A stretch of 64,000 nt of DNA from JAKFDI01 sp044508835 (GCA_044508835.1 JBIQHD010000019.1:1-64000), one strand, 5' to 3'; counted from the first letter of the stretch, positions 1-8,279 are shown. A program made the numbers and translations. The notes: a model not told the origin generated them from the sequence alone.

Positions 1-162
1 GTCAAGAACAAGATCATGTACGGCAAGAAGGTCAAGGGCATCGAGCGCAGCACCTTCCTGATCGACGGCGAAGGCGTATTGCGCGCCGAGTGGCGCGGGC
101 TCAAGGTGGCCGGCCACGTCGAGGAAGTGCTGAAGGCGGTCAAGGCCATCAAGAAGGGTTGA
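1..162 (+). CDS. bcp: Peroxiredoxin (Bcp/PrxQ type), 3' fragment
   Basis: Only the last 53 residues are in the window; the gene begins before position 1. The fragment runs VKNKIMYGKKVKGIERSTF, then LIDGEGVL and a Lys-rich end (VKAIKKG). The MYGKK-x-G-x-x-R-STFLID pattern is characteristic of the C-terminal part of thioredoxin-dependent peroxiredoxins of the Bcp/PrxQ class, which reduce H2O2 and alkyl hydroperoxides in the cytoplasm. The catalytic peroxidatic Cys lies in the missing part and cannot be checked. A strong terminator hairpin (273-302) follows 110 nt downstream. Family call is fairly sure; exact subfamily is inferred from a short stretch. Confidence 0.8.
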   Translation, partial: VKNKIMYGKKVKGIERSTFLIDGEGVLRAEWRGLKVAGHVEEVLKAVKAIKKG

Positions 163-272
163 GACGGCCGCCGCGGCAACCCCTGGCGCCGCGCATGAAT
201 GAAGGGGCCGGGCCGGCCGATGTGCATAATGGCCCATGCCCGTGAGTTGTGAAACGCGCACTCTCTCCATCG

Positions 273-302
273 AGCCGCACAGGCAACTGTGCGGCTTTTT
301 TT
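273..302 (+). terminator. Rho-independent terminator, or attenuator, just before phoH
   Basis: A perfect 10-bp stem (273-282 with 287-296) closes a GCAA tetraloop and is followed by seven T residues (296-302). It can end the peroxiredoxin transcript. It also sits only 25 nt before the phoH start codon, leaving no room for a separate phoH promoter downstream, so phoH transcripts must read through it. Confidence 0.85.
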
Positions 303-327
303 CTTCCGACGCGGAGCCTCATTGCCC

Positions 328-1986
328 ATGCCTTTGCCCAAGCCGCCGGCCAAGCGAGCCGCCCTCCTGACCCCGACCGACTTCGACTCCCAGGCTGCGC
401 CGAAACCGGGCAAGCGCGCACAGAAGACCAGTTCCGCGGCCGAGCCGGCCTCGCCGGCCGAATTGCACCTGCACGGCGGCGACGCGCCGGCCAGCGCGCC
501 GCTTCCCGTCGCACAGCCGGCGCCGGCGCCCTCCACCGCCCGCCGGCCGGCGGCCGAGCCGCGCCCGCGCAAGCCGCGCAGCGAAGGCCCGCCGAAGCTG
601 TTCGTGCTCGACACGAACGTGCTGATGCACGACCCGATGTCGCTCTTCCGCTTCGAGGAGCACGACATCTACCTGCCGATGATCACGCTCGAGGAGCTCG
701 ACGGGCACAAGAAGGGCATGACGGAAGTGGCCCGTAACGCGCGCCAGGTCAGCCGCGACCTCGACGCGCTGGCGGCCACCATGGGGTCGCGCGACGCGAG
801 CGGCATGTCGGAAGGCCTGCCGCTGGCCCGCACCGGCCACCGCGAGGCCGCCGGCAAGCTCTTCTTCCAGACGAACCTCGTCGACGTGCGCCTGCCCGAA
901 GGCCTGCCGCAGGGCAAGGCCGACAACCAGATCCTCGGCGTGGTGAAGGCGCTGCGCGAGCAGAAGCCCGCGCGCGACGTGGTGCTGGTGTCCAAGGACA
1001 TCAACATGCGCATCAAGGCCCGCGCGCTGGGCCTGCCCGCCGAGGACTACTTCAACGACAAGACGCTCGACGACGGCGACCTGCTCTACACCGGCGTCAT
1101 GCCCCTGCCCGCCGACTTCTGGGACCGGCACGGCAAGACGATGGAGAGCTGGAACCAGGGCGGCTTCACCTACTACCGCATCAGCGGGCCGCTGGTGCCG
1201 GCGCTGCTGATCAACCAGTTCGTCTACCTCGAGGCGGCCGGCGAGACGCCGCTGTACGCCAAGGTGATCGAGATCACCGGCAAGACCGCCGTGCTGCGCA
1301 CGCTGCGCGAGTACACCCACCAGAAGAACGCGGTGTGGGGCATCACCGCCCGCAACCGCGAGCAGAACTTCGCGCTCAACCTGCTCACCGACCCGGAGTG
1401 CGACTTCATCTCGCTCACCGGCACCGCCGGCACCGGCAAGACGCTGATGACGCTCGCCGCCGCGCTGTCGCAGGTGATGGACGACCGCCGCTACACCGAG
1501 ATCATCGTCACCCGCGTCACCGTGCCGGTGGGCGAGGACATCGGCTTCCTGCCCGGCACCGAGGAGGAGAAGATGGGCCCGTGGATGGGCGCGCTCGACG
1601 ACAACCTCGAGGTGCTCTCGCGCAACGACGGCGGCGCCGGCGAATGGGGCCGCGCGGCGACCAACGACCTGGTGCGCAGCAAGATCAAGATCAAGAGCCT
1701 GAACTTCATGCGCGGGCGCACCTTCCTGAACAAGTTCGTGATCATCGACGAGGCGCAGAACCTCACGCCCAAGCAGATGAAGACGCTGATCACGCGCGCC
1801 GGGCCGGGCACCAAGATCGTCTGCCTGGGCAACCTGGCGCAGATCGACACGCCCTACCTCACCGAGGGCAGTTCGGGCCTCACCTATGCGGTGGACCGCT
1901 TCAAGGGCTGGCCGCATGCCGGCCACGTGATGCTGGCGCGCGGCGAACGCTCGCGGCTCGCCGACTTCGCCTCCGAGGTGCTGTGA
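328..1986 (+). CDS. PIN domain-PhoH family ATPase
   Basis: 552 residues. After a low-complexity Pro/Ala/Arg-rich N-terminus (about 1-88) comes a PIN nuclease-like domain starting at FVLDTNVLMHDP (Asp95), with acidic residues in LEELDGHKKG. The C-terminal half is a PhoH ATPase with Walker A GTAGTGKT and Walker B VIIDEAQN. This is the PhoH2/YlaK-type arrangement, thought to act in RNA metabolism as a helicase-nuclease; substrate here is unknown. ATG 328 is preferred over the in-frame ATG at 289, because 289 lies inside the terminator stem and an SD-like CGGAG is at 312-316. It ends 16 nt from the convergent sbcB. Confidence 0.9.
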   Translation: MPLPKPPAKRAALLTPTDFDSQAAPKPGKRAQKTSSAAEPASPAELHLHGGDAPASAPLPVAQPAPAPSTARRPAAEPRPRKPRSEGPPKLFVLDTNVLMHDPMSLFRFEEHDIYLPMITLEELDGHKKGMTEVARNARQVSRDLDALAATMGSRDASGMSEGLPLARTGHREAAGKLFFQTNLVDVRLPEGLPQGKADNQILGVVKALREQKPARDVVLVSKDINMRIKARALGLPAEDYFNDKTLDDGDLLYTGVMPLPADFWDRHGKTMESWNQGGFTYYRISGPLVPALLINQFVYLEAAGETPLYAKVIEITGKTAVLRTLREYTHQKNAVWGITARNREQNFALNLLTDPECDFISLTGTAGTGKTLMTLAAALSQVMDDRRYTEIIVTRVTVPVGEDIGFLPGTEEEKMGPWMGALDDNLEVLSRNDGGAGEWGRAATNDLVRSKIKIKSLNFMRGRTFLNKFVIIDEAQNLTPKQMKTLITRAGPGTKIVCLGNLAQIDTPYLTEGSSGLTYAVDRFKGWPHAGHVMLARGERSRLADFASEVL

Positions 1987-2002
1987 TGGCCGCCGCCCGC
2001 CG

Positions 2003-3442
2003 TCAGTCGGCGGCGGGCGCGATGCTCTCGGCGTAGTCGTAGAGCGCGCCGAGGATCGCCTCGCCGCGTTCGTCGGCGTTCTCGCTCAGCGCGTCGATGC
2101 GCTCGAAGAAGGCCTGCAGCGTCAGCGCCCCGCCCTCGCCGCCGTGCAGGCGGGCGGCGCGGTGCGCCTCCCAGCGCTCGCGCTCGGGCCCGCTCAGCGT
2201 CGCCTCGAAGTTGCGCGCACGGTAGCGGAACAGCAGCTCGTCGAGCCGCGGATCGTCGAAGCGCGGCGGCTGCTGCGCCAGCGACTCGGGCGCCACGCCC
2301 CGCAGCCGTTCGAGCCGGCGCCGGTCCTCGTTGCCCACGAAGCCGCCGTAGAGGTCTTCGTCGACGTCGGGCGGCGTCGCCGCGGCCGGGCGCGCGAACA
2401 CCTCGGCCCACAGCGTCTTGGGCAGGGCGGGCGCCGCGCGCACCGCGTCGGCGTGGCGCAGCGCGAGTGCCACGTCGATGCGCCAGCGTTCGGCCGCGGC
2501 CGGCGTCAGCGTCTTGAGGTTGCCGATCACCATCGGGCTCTTGTTCACGTGGATCGTCTTGATCGGCAGCCGCGCCACGCCCTCGGGCAGTTCGTCGCTG
2601 CGCGTGAACAGGCGCTGGCGGATCGCCTGCGCGTCGAGCGACCACAGCTCGGCGGGGTCGAAGGCCAGGTCCCACACGATGAGCTCGTTGCGGTTCACCG
2701 GGTGCGGGGCCAGCGGCCAGACGAGGCCGATGCAGCCGCGCTCGGCCGGGAACATGCCCGAGACGTGCAGGAAGGGCCGCGCCTCGCCGAGGCCGATCTC
2801 CGCCCACACCGCCTCCTTGCGGCGCAGCTTGAGCGAAAAGTCCCACAGCCGCGGCTGGCGCTCGCGGATCAGGCGCGCCAGGGCGATGGTGGCGCGCACG
2901 TCCGACAGCGCATCGTGCGCCGCCTCGTGCACCAGGCCGTTGGCGGCCGTCAGGTGTTCGAGCTTGAAGGACACCCGGCCGTCCTCGTGCCGCGGCCACT
3001 CGATGCCCTCGGGCCGCAGGGCGTGGGTGCAGCGCACCACGTCGAGCAGGTCCCAGCGCCCGCATTCGTTCTGCCACTCGCGCGCGTACGGGTCGATCAG
3101 GTTGCGCCAGAAGAGATGGCGGGTCACCTCGTCGTCGAAGCGGATCGAGTTGTAGCCGACGCCCACGGTGCCCGGCGCGGCGAGCTCGCGCTCGATGGCG
3201 GCCGCGAACGCATGCTCCGGCACGCCGCGCTCCAGGCAGGCCTGCGGCAGGATGCCGGTCAGCAGGCAGGCTTCCGGGTCCGGCAGGAAGTCGGGCGCGG
3301 GGCAGCAGTACTGGACCAGCGGCGTGCCGATCTCGTTCAGCGCGGCATCGGTGCGCACGCCGGCGAACTGCGACGGCCGGTCGCGGCGCGGCACGCGGCC
3401 GAAGGTTTCGTAGTCGTGCCAGAAGAAGCTGAGTTCGCTCAT
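2003..3442 (-). CDS. sbcB: Exodeoxyribonuclease I
   Basis: 479 residues, close to the 475 of E. coli SbcB. The N-terminal DEDDh exonuclease core is visible: FFWHDYETFG gives Asp10 and Glu12, and AAHDALSDVRATIAL carries the late His and Asp of the active site. Downstream are the SH3-like and helical regions of the family. The enzyme degrades single-stranded DNA 3' to 5' and works in recombination and mismatch repair. The gene lies 37 nt downstream of the DNA ligase gene on the same strand and is probably co-transcribed with it; it converges on phoH. Confidence 0.95.
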   Translation of the reverse strand: MSELSFFWHDYETFGRVPRRDRPSQFAGVRTDAALNEIGTPLVQYCCPAPDFLPDPEACLLTGILPQACLERGVPEHAFAAAIERELAAPGTVGVGYNSIRFDDEVTRHLFWRNLIDPYAREWQNECGRWDLLDVVRCTHALRPEGIEWPRHEDGRVSFKLEHLTAANGLVHEAAHDALSDVRATIALARLIRERQPRLWDFSLKLRRKEAVWAEIGLGEARPFLHVSGMFPAERGCIGLVWPLAPHPVNRNELIVWDLAFDPAELWSLDAQAIRQRLFTRSDELPEGVARLPIKTIHVNKSPMVIGNLKTLTPAAAERWRIDVALALRHADAVRAAPALPKTLWAEVFARPAAATPPDVDEDLYGGFVGNEDRRRLERLRGVAPESLAQQPPRFDDPRLDELLFRYRARNFEATLSGPERERWEAHRAARLHGGEGGALTLQAFFERIDALSENADERGEAILGALYDYAESIAPAAD

Positions 3443-3479
3443 GGCCGCAGTATCGCAAGCGGTTCCCGCGCGGCCCGGT

Positions 3480-4361
3480 TCACAGGAGCGGATGGCGGCG
3501 CACGAAGCTCGCGAAGCGCGGCACGCCCTGCCCGGTGAAGCCGCGGTGCCGGAACGTCACCACGCTGCCGACGGGCGGCGGATCGGCGCGCTCGGCATCG
3601 CTGAATCCGGAGCCGACGAAGAACTCGGCGCCCCCGGCCGTGCGCACGCGCAGCGCGCCCATCACGCCCTGCAGCCGGCCCTTGCCCGCGACATGGCCGA
3701 TCACCGTCGCTTCGGCATCGAACAGCGGCTTGAGCTTGAGCAGCGCCTCGCTGCGGCCGGCGAGATACGCGGCATCGGCGCGGTGCAGCATCAGGCCTTC
3801 GCCGCCGGCGCCCACCACCGCGTCGAGCCGGCGCCGCAAGGCCGCCCGGCCGGCGACCCGCTCCTGCTCGACCGCCACGAGCTGCGCGAAACCCGCGCCG
3901 TCCGCCAGGGCGCGGATCGCCTCGGCGCGCGCGGCGAAATCGCCCGGCGCACCGGGGAGCTCGAACACGCGGTAGCTGATCGAGCGCCAGTCGTCGTCGC
4001 GCGGCATGCGCCGCCGCACGGCGGACACGAGGGCCTCGAACTGCCCGCGCCGCAGCCACAGCTCGCCGTCGAGCGCGCGGCGCGGCAGCCGGTCGAGGAA
4101 CCACGCCGGCGCGGCCACCTGGCGCCCGCTGCGAAAGCGCAGGGCCCGGCCGTCCCAGACGGCACGCACGCCGTCGAACTTCTCGCTGACCAGATAGCCG
4201 GCCGGATCGACGTCCGCCGGCGCCTCGCTCGCCAGGATCACGCGCGGTGCCCCGGCCGCCGCCGCTGCCGGGGCGCCGCAGGCGAGTCCCGCCATCGATG
4301 CGCCCAGCCAGCCGACGAAGCCGCGCCTGGACATGCCGCCCGCCATTCCGCTCCCGCTCAT
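3480..4361 (-). CDS. Tat-exported ATP-dependent DNA ligase (Lig E-like)
   Basis: 293 residues. Ligase motifs are all recognisable: EKFDGVRAVW (motif I, AMP-accepting Lys), LDGELW, GEGLML (motif IV) and LLKLKP (motif V), followed by a small OB-fold with FFVGSGFSD. This is the minimal adenylation-plus-OB architecture of bacterial Lig E enzymes, which seal nicks and are exported to the periplasm. The N-terminus has MSRRGFVGWLG, a good twin-arginine motif, then a hydrophobic stretch and Ala-rich cleavage region. ATG 4361 is chosen for the GGGGAG 8 nt upstream; an ATG at 4400 lacks this. Sits upstream of sbcB. The natural substrate of such ligases is uncertain. Confidence 0.88.
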   Translation of the reverse strand: MSGSGMAGGMSRRGFVGWLGASMAGLACGAPAAAAAGAPRVILASEAPADVDPAGYLVSEKFDGVRAVWDGRALRFRSGRQVAAPAWFLDRLPRRALDGELWLRRGQFEALVSAVRRRMPRDDDWRSISYRVFELPGAPGDFAARAEAIRALADGAGFAQLVAVEQERVAGRAALRRRLDAVVGAGGEGLMLHRADAAYLAGRSEALLKLKPLFDAEATVIGHVAGKGRLQGVMGALRVRTAGGAEFFVGSGFSDAERADPPPVGSVVTFRHRGFTGQGVPRFASFVRRHPLL

Positions 4362-4436
4362 GTGCCGCTCCCCGTGATGTGGAGCGCGCAGTCTGCGCAC
4401 GCGCCGGCGGCGCAGCCATCCCTCCGTGGGCGGTGG

Positions 4437-4462
4437 GCGCCGCCCCCCGAAGGAGGCGGCGC
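4437..4462 (-). other. UUCG-tetraloop hairpin after prpE
   Basis: On the minus-strand RNA an 8-bp GC stem (4437-4444 with 4455-4462) extends by a U-G wobble and two C-G pairs to a UUCG loop. It starts 8 nt after the prpE stop. There is no U-run behind it, so it may protect the mRNA 3' end or help factor-dependent termination. Confidence 0.55.
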
Positions 4463-4469
4463 GCCCGGG

Positions 4470-6365
4470 TCAGGCCGACACCCGGTCCTTGATCTGCTGC
4501 AGCGCCGAAGGATCCTCGATGGTCGTGAGATCGCCCGGGTCGCGCTTCTCGCACACGGCCTGGATCGCCCGGCGCAGCAGCTTGCCCGAGCGGGTCTTCG
4601 GCAGCACGCTGACGAAGTGCACGCGCGCCGGCCGCGCGACGGCGCCGAGCTGGCGGTCGACCGTCTGCATCAGCTCGCCTTCGAGCTTGAGCCGCGCGGC
4701 GTCGTCGTCGAGCGCGCTCGCGTCCTTCGCCACGGCGAAGGCGACGGCGACCTGTCCCTTGAGCGCGTCGGCCACGCCCACGACGGCCACCTCGGCCACG
4801 TTCGGGTGGCTGGACAGGCTCTCCTCGATCTCGCGCGTGCCGAGCCGGTGGCCGGCCACGTTGATCACGTCGTCGGTGCGCCCGAGGATGAAGTAGTAGC
4901 CGTCCTCGTCGCGCATGCCCCAGTCGAAGGTGCTGTAGAGCAGCTGGCCCGGCACCGTCTGCCAGTAGGTCTTGACGAAGCGCTCGTCGTCGCGCCACAC
5001 CGTCTGCATGCACCCGGGCGGCAGCGGGCCGGCGATGGTCAGCACGCCCTTGCGGTTCGCGCCCGCCAGCTCTTCGCCGCTGTGCTGGTCGACCAGCTTC
5101 ACGTCGTAGCCGTACATCGCCACGCCGGGACTGCCGAACTTGCTCGGCGCCTTCTCCACGCCGTTGGCGATGGTCAGGATCGGCCAGCCCGTCTCCGTCT
5201 GCCAGTAGTTGTCGATCACGGGCTTGCCCAGCGCCTGGGCGATCCACTTGCCCGTGGGCTCGTCCAGCGGCTCGCCGGCGAGGAACAGCGCGCGCAGCGA
5301 GCTCAGGTCGTACTGCGTCAGGTACTTCGGGTCCTGCTTCTTGAGCACGCGCACGGCGGTGGGCGCGCTGAACATGGCCGTGACCCGGTACTTCTCGACC
5401 AGGCGCCACCAGATGCCGGCGTCCGGGCGGATCGGCAGGCCCTCGTACATGATGGTGGCCATGCCGGCGATGAGCGGGCCGTAGACGATGTAGCTGTGGC
5501 CCACTACCCAGCCGATGTCGCTGGTGGAGAAATAGGTCTCGCCGGCGTTGCCGCAGAAGATGTGCTTCATGCTCGCGGCCATCGCCACGGCGTAGCCGCC
5601 GGTGTCGCGCTGCACGCCCTTGGGGTTGCCGGTCGTGCCGCTGGTGTAGAGCGTGTAGCTCGGGTGCGTGGACTCGAGCCATTCGCACGGCACCTCGGTG
5701 CCCAGGTGCTTCTCGCGCAACGCGGCGTAGGTCTCGTCGCGGCCGGCCGCGAGGGTCATCGGCGCCAGGCCGCGGTCGACCAGCAGCACCTTCGACGGCT
5801 TGTGCGACGCGATGCGGATGGCCTCGTCGAGCAGCGGCTTGTAGGCCACCACCTTGCCGGCCCGGCTGCCCGCGTCGGCGCTGACGATCACCACCGGCTC
5901 GGCGTCGTCGATGCGGCTGGCCAGGCTCAGGCTCGCGAAGCCGCCGAACACCACGGAATGGATGGCGCCGATGCGCGCGCAGGCGAGCATGGCGAACGCG
6001 GCCGGCGCGATCATCGGCATGTAGATCAGCACGCGGTCGCCGCGCTTGACGCCGAGCGACCGCAGCGTGGCCGCCATCGCCTGCACCTCGGCGTGCAGCT
6101 CGCGGTAGCTGTAGACCCTCTCTTCGTCGGTCTCGGTCGAGACGAAGATCAGCGCGTTCTGGTCGGCGCGCTCGGCCAGGTGCCGGTCGACGGCGTTGTG
6201 GCAGAGGTTGGTCGTACCGCCGGCGAACCAGTCGGCGAACGGCGGGCGGCTGTAGTCGCAGATGGTGCGCGGCGGCGTGTGCCAGTCGATCAGCTTCGCC
6301 TGCTCGGCCCAGAAGCCGTCGCGGTCGTCGATCGAGCGGCGGTAGAAATCGGCGTAGGCGGTCAT
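4470..6365 (-). CDS. prpE: Propionate--CoA ligase
   Basis: 631 residues, the normal length for PrpE. An ACS N-terminal cap (FYRRSIDDRDGFWAEQ) is followed by the AMP-binding motif YTSGTTGNPKGVQRDTGG; the VQRDTGGYAVA continuation is characteristic of PrpE rather than acetyl-CoA synthetase. The C-terminal TRSGKLLRR carries the catalytic, acetylatable Lys. It activates propionate to propionyl-CoA via propionyl-AMP. ATG 6365 follows a strong GAAGGAGA. It lies 38 nt downstream of acuI on the same strand, so the two enzymes form an operon feeding propionyl-CoA from propionate and from acrylate/3-hydroxypropionate. No prpBCD genes are nearby. Confidence 0.92.
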   Translation of the reverse strand: MTAYADFYRRSIDDRDGFWAEQAKLIDWHTPPRTICDYSRPPFADWFAGGTTNLCHNAVDRHLAERADQNALIFVSTETDEERVYSYRELHAEVQAMAATLRSLGVKRGDRVLIYMPMIAPAAFAMLACARIGAIHSVVFGGFASLSLASRIDDAEPVVIVSADAGSRAGKVVAYKPLLDEAIRIASHKPSKVLLVDRGLAPMTLAAGRDETYAALREKHLGTEVPCEWLESTHPSYTLYTSGTTGNPKGVQRDTGGYAVAMAASMKHIFCGNAGETYFSTSDIGWVVGHSYIVYGPLIAGMATIMYEGLPIRPDAGIWWRLVEKYRVTAMFSAPTAVRVLKKQDPKYLTQYDLSSLRALFLAGEPLDEPTGKWIAQALGKPVIDNYWQTETGWPILTIANGVEKAPSKFGSPGVAMYGYDVKLVDQHSGEELAGANRKGVLTIAGPLPPGCMQTVWRDDERFVKTYWQTVPGQLLYSTFDWGMRDEDGYYFILGRTDDVINVAGHRLGTREIEESLSSHPNVAEVAVVGVADALKGQVAVAFAVAKDASALDDDAARLKLEGELMQTVDRQLGAVARPARVHFVSVLPKTRSGKLLRRAIQAVCEKRDPGDLTTIEDPSALQQIKDRVSA

Positions 6366-6403
6366 CGTCTGTCTCCTTCTCGTTCTTGCGCCGGGGCGGT
6401 GCG

Positions 6404-7384
6404 TCAGTCGATGCGCACCACGACGCGCCCGCGCGACGTGCCGTCGATCAGGCGGCGGGCCCGCGGCACCGCTTCGTCGAGCGGGATCTCGTCGATCATC
6501 GACTCCAGCCTGGCGGTGTCGAGGTCGCGCGCCAGGCGCTCCCAGGCCTGGCGGCGCAGCGCGAGCGGCGCCATCACGCTGTCGATGCCCGCGAGCGTCA
6601 CGCCGCGCAGGATGAAGGGCGCCACGCTGCCGGGCAGGTCCAGCCCCTGCGCCAGGCCGCAGGCCGCGACCACGCCGCCGTAGCGCGTCTGCGCCAGCGC
6701 ATTGGCGAGGGTGTGGCTGCCCACCGCATCGACCACCGCCGCCCAGCGCTCCTTCTGCAGCGGCTTGCCGGGGCCGGCGAGCTCGGCGCGGTCGATGATG
6801 GCCGTGGCGCCGAGCGCGGACAGGTACTCGCCCTCGGCCGCCTTGCCGGTGGCGGCCGTGACCGCATAGCCGAGCCTGGACAGCAGCGCGATGGCGACGC
6901 TGCCCACGCCGCCGGTGGCGCCGGTCACCAGCACCTCGCCGGCCTCGGGCGCCAGGCCATGGCGCTCCAGCGCCAGCACGCACAGCATGGCGGTGTAGCC
7001 GGCGGTGCCGATCGCCATCGCCTGCCGCGGCGTGAAGGCCTGCGGCAGCCGCACCAGCCAGTCGCCCTTCAGGCGCGCCTTCTGCGCGAGGCAGCCCCAG
7101 TGCGTCTCGCCCACGCCCCAGCCGTTGTGCACGACCCGGTCGCCGGGCTTCCACGCGGGGTGGCTGCTTTCGAGCACCGTCCCGGCGCCGTCGATGCCCG
7201 CCACCATCGGCCAGTTGCGCACCACCGGGCTCGTGTTGCAGATCGCCAGGGCGTCCTTGTAGTTGAGCGTGGAGTGGCTCACGCCCACCAGCACGTCGCC
7301 GGCCGGCAGCTGCGCCTCGTCCACCTCGGTGACGCCGGCCGTGAAACCGGACTCGGACTTCTGCAGCAGGACGGCCTTGAACAT
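6404..7384 (-). CDS. acuI: NADPH-dependent acryloyl-CoA reductase
   Basis: 326 residues, medium-chain reductase family of the YhdH/AcuI branch, without zinc ligands. Recognisable segments are STLNYKDALAI near the N-terminus, GIDGAGTV, HNGWGVGETHWGC and the Rossmann motif VTGATGGVGSVA. AcuI reduces toxic acryloyl-CoA to propionyl-CoA. ATG 7384 has a GGAGG SD. It is the first gene of an operon with prpE, which supports a role in acrylate, 3-hydroxypropionate or DMSP-derived carbon use, though none of those upstream enzymes is in the window. A terminator-like hairpin with a U6 run lies 23 nt before the start. Confidence 0.88.
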   Translation of the reverse strand: MFKAVLLQKSESGFTAGVTEVDEAQLPAGDVLVGVSHSTLNYKDALAICNTSPVVRNWPMVAGIDGAGTVLESSHPAWKPGDRVVHNGWGVGETHWGCLAQKARLKGDWLVRLPQAFTPRQAMAIGTAGYTAMLCVLALERHGLAPEAGEVLVTGATGGVGSVAIALLSRLGYAVTAATGKAAEGEYLSALGATAIIDRAELAGPGKPLQKERWAAVVDAVGSHTLANALAQTRYGGVVAACGLAQGLDLPGSVAPFILRGVTLAGIDSVMAPLALRRQAWERLARDLDTARLESMIDEIPLDEAVPRARRLIDGTSRGRVVVRID

Positions 7385-7407
7385 CGATTCCTCCGGGTGA
7401 AGACAGC

Positions 7408-7436
7408 AAAAAAGCGGCGGGTCATCTTAGACCCGC
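7408..7436 (-). terminator. Terminator-like hairpin in the acuI leader (candidate attenuator)
   Basis: Minus-strand RNA: a 7-bp stem (7430-7436 with 7417-7423) around a 6-nt loop, then CGC and six U residues (7413-7408). The acuI start is 23 nt further on, so any acuI promoter must lie upstream of the hairpin. No gene upstream on this strand needs a terminator here. Confidence 0.6.
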
Positions 7437-7553
7437 GCCACCCGGCCGCTACAGCGGGCGATCCCGGCGAGCGTGCCGGAGGAAGTTCCGAGAATGGTTG
7501 ATGAATCACAGCTAAGCTGCTGTCTGCGCTGGACTTTCCGTCCGGGAATCGTC

Positions 7554-7582
7554 TTGACACGACCGGCACGGGTGACTAGTCT
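7554..7582 (+). promoter_or_regulatory. Promoter of the NlpC/P60 gene
   Basis: A perfect -35 TTGACA (7554-7559), a 17-nt spacer and a weak -10 TAGTCT (7577-7582). The -10 ends 8 nt before ATG 7591, so transcription should start at or next to the start codon. Confidence 0.6.
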
Positions 7583-7590
7583 CGCCCTCC

Positions 7591-8247
7591 ATGCGCCTCG
7601 CCGTTCCCCTTCGACCCCGCGCCCTGCGCCGCGCATGCGCCGTGGCGTGCATGGCGGCGGCGGCCGGCGCCTGGGCCGCGCCGAACGACGCGCTCGAGCG
7701 GCTGCTGGTCGAACGCGGGCTGTCCGAGGCGGCCGCTCCCGCCGCCGGCACCGGGGAGAGCAGCTTCGGCCAGCGCGTGCGCGACGGCGCGTCCGGCGTG
7801 GTGGTCGCGGCGATGGCCTTCCTCGGCGTCCCCTACCGCCGCGGCGGGAACGACGAAGCGGGCTTCGACTGCAGCGGCTTCACGCGCCACCTCTTCGAGA
7901 CCCGTCTCGGCCTGCTCCTGCCGCGCCGCGCCGAGGAGCAGGCGCAGGCGCCCGAACTGGTGAAGGTGCCGCGCAGCGAGCTGCAGCCCGGCGACCTGGT
8001 GTTCTTCAACACCTTGCGCCGGACCTTCTCGCACGTGGGCATCTACATCGGCGACGGGCGCTTCATCCACGCCCCGCGTCCGGGCGCGCAGGTGCGGCTG
8101 GAGAGCATGCAGGGGGCCTACTGGAGCAAGCGCTTCACCGGCGCGCGGCGCCCCGCGGGCGAGGTGATGGCGCAGGCCCCGGCCGCGCCGGCCGCCGGCA
8201 CCGTGCCGGCTGCCGAATCGACCCTCGGCCTGCCGCCGATGTATTGA
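7591..8247 (+). CDS. Secreted NlpC/P60 family peptidoglycan hydrolase
   Basis: 218 residues. The N-terminus (about 1-30) is a signal peptide with Arg residues, a hydrophobic Ala-rich core and AWA-A cleavage site; there is no lipobox. The NlpC/P60 domain has the catalytic Cys94 in GFDCSGF, His148 in FSHVGIYIGDG and His160 in RFIHAP, the usual Cys-His-His set. Such enzymes cut D-Glu to diamino-acid bonds in peptidoglycan peptides. About 50 residues of Ala/Pro-rich tail follow the domain. No SD precedes ATG 7591, consistent with the close promoter. moaA follows 45 nt downstream on the same strand but has its own -10-like element. Confidence 0.9.
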   Translation: MRLAVPLRPRALRRACAVACMAAAAGAWAAPNDALERLLVERGLSEAAAPAAGTGESSFGQRVRDGASGVVVAAMAFLGVPYRRGGNDEAGFDCSGFTRHLFETRLGLLLPRRAEEQAQAPELVKVPRSELQPGDLVFFNTLRRTFSHVGIYIGDGRFIHAPRPGAQVRLESMQGAYWSKRFTGARRPAGEVMAQAPAAPAAGTVPAAESTLGLPPMY

Positions 8248-8279
8248 TCCCCTTCGGCCTGCGTGCGGCGCGCACGCGG

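Noticed and set aside
236..370. A 44-codon open frame starting at ATG 236 through the phoH terminator, as a leader peptide
   Set aside because: Overlaps phoH out of frame, has no SD, no run of a regulatory amino acid, and only a weak -10 before it.
2144..3538. A 464-codon plus-strand frame opposite sbcB
   Set aside because: Shadow of the exonuclease gene, which has intact catalytic motifs.
3441..6683. A 1080-codon open frame on the plus strand opposite the ligase and prpE
   Set aside because: Antisense to genes with full motif sets; composition is that of a shadow frame.
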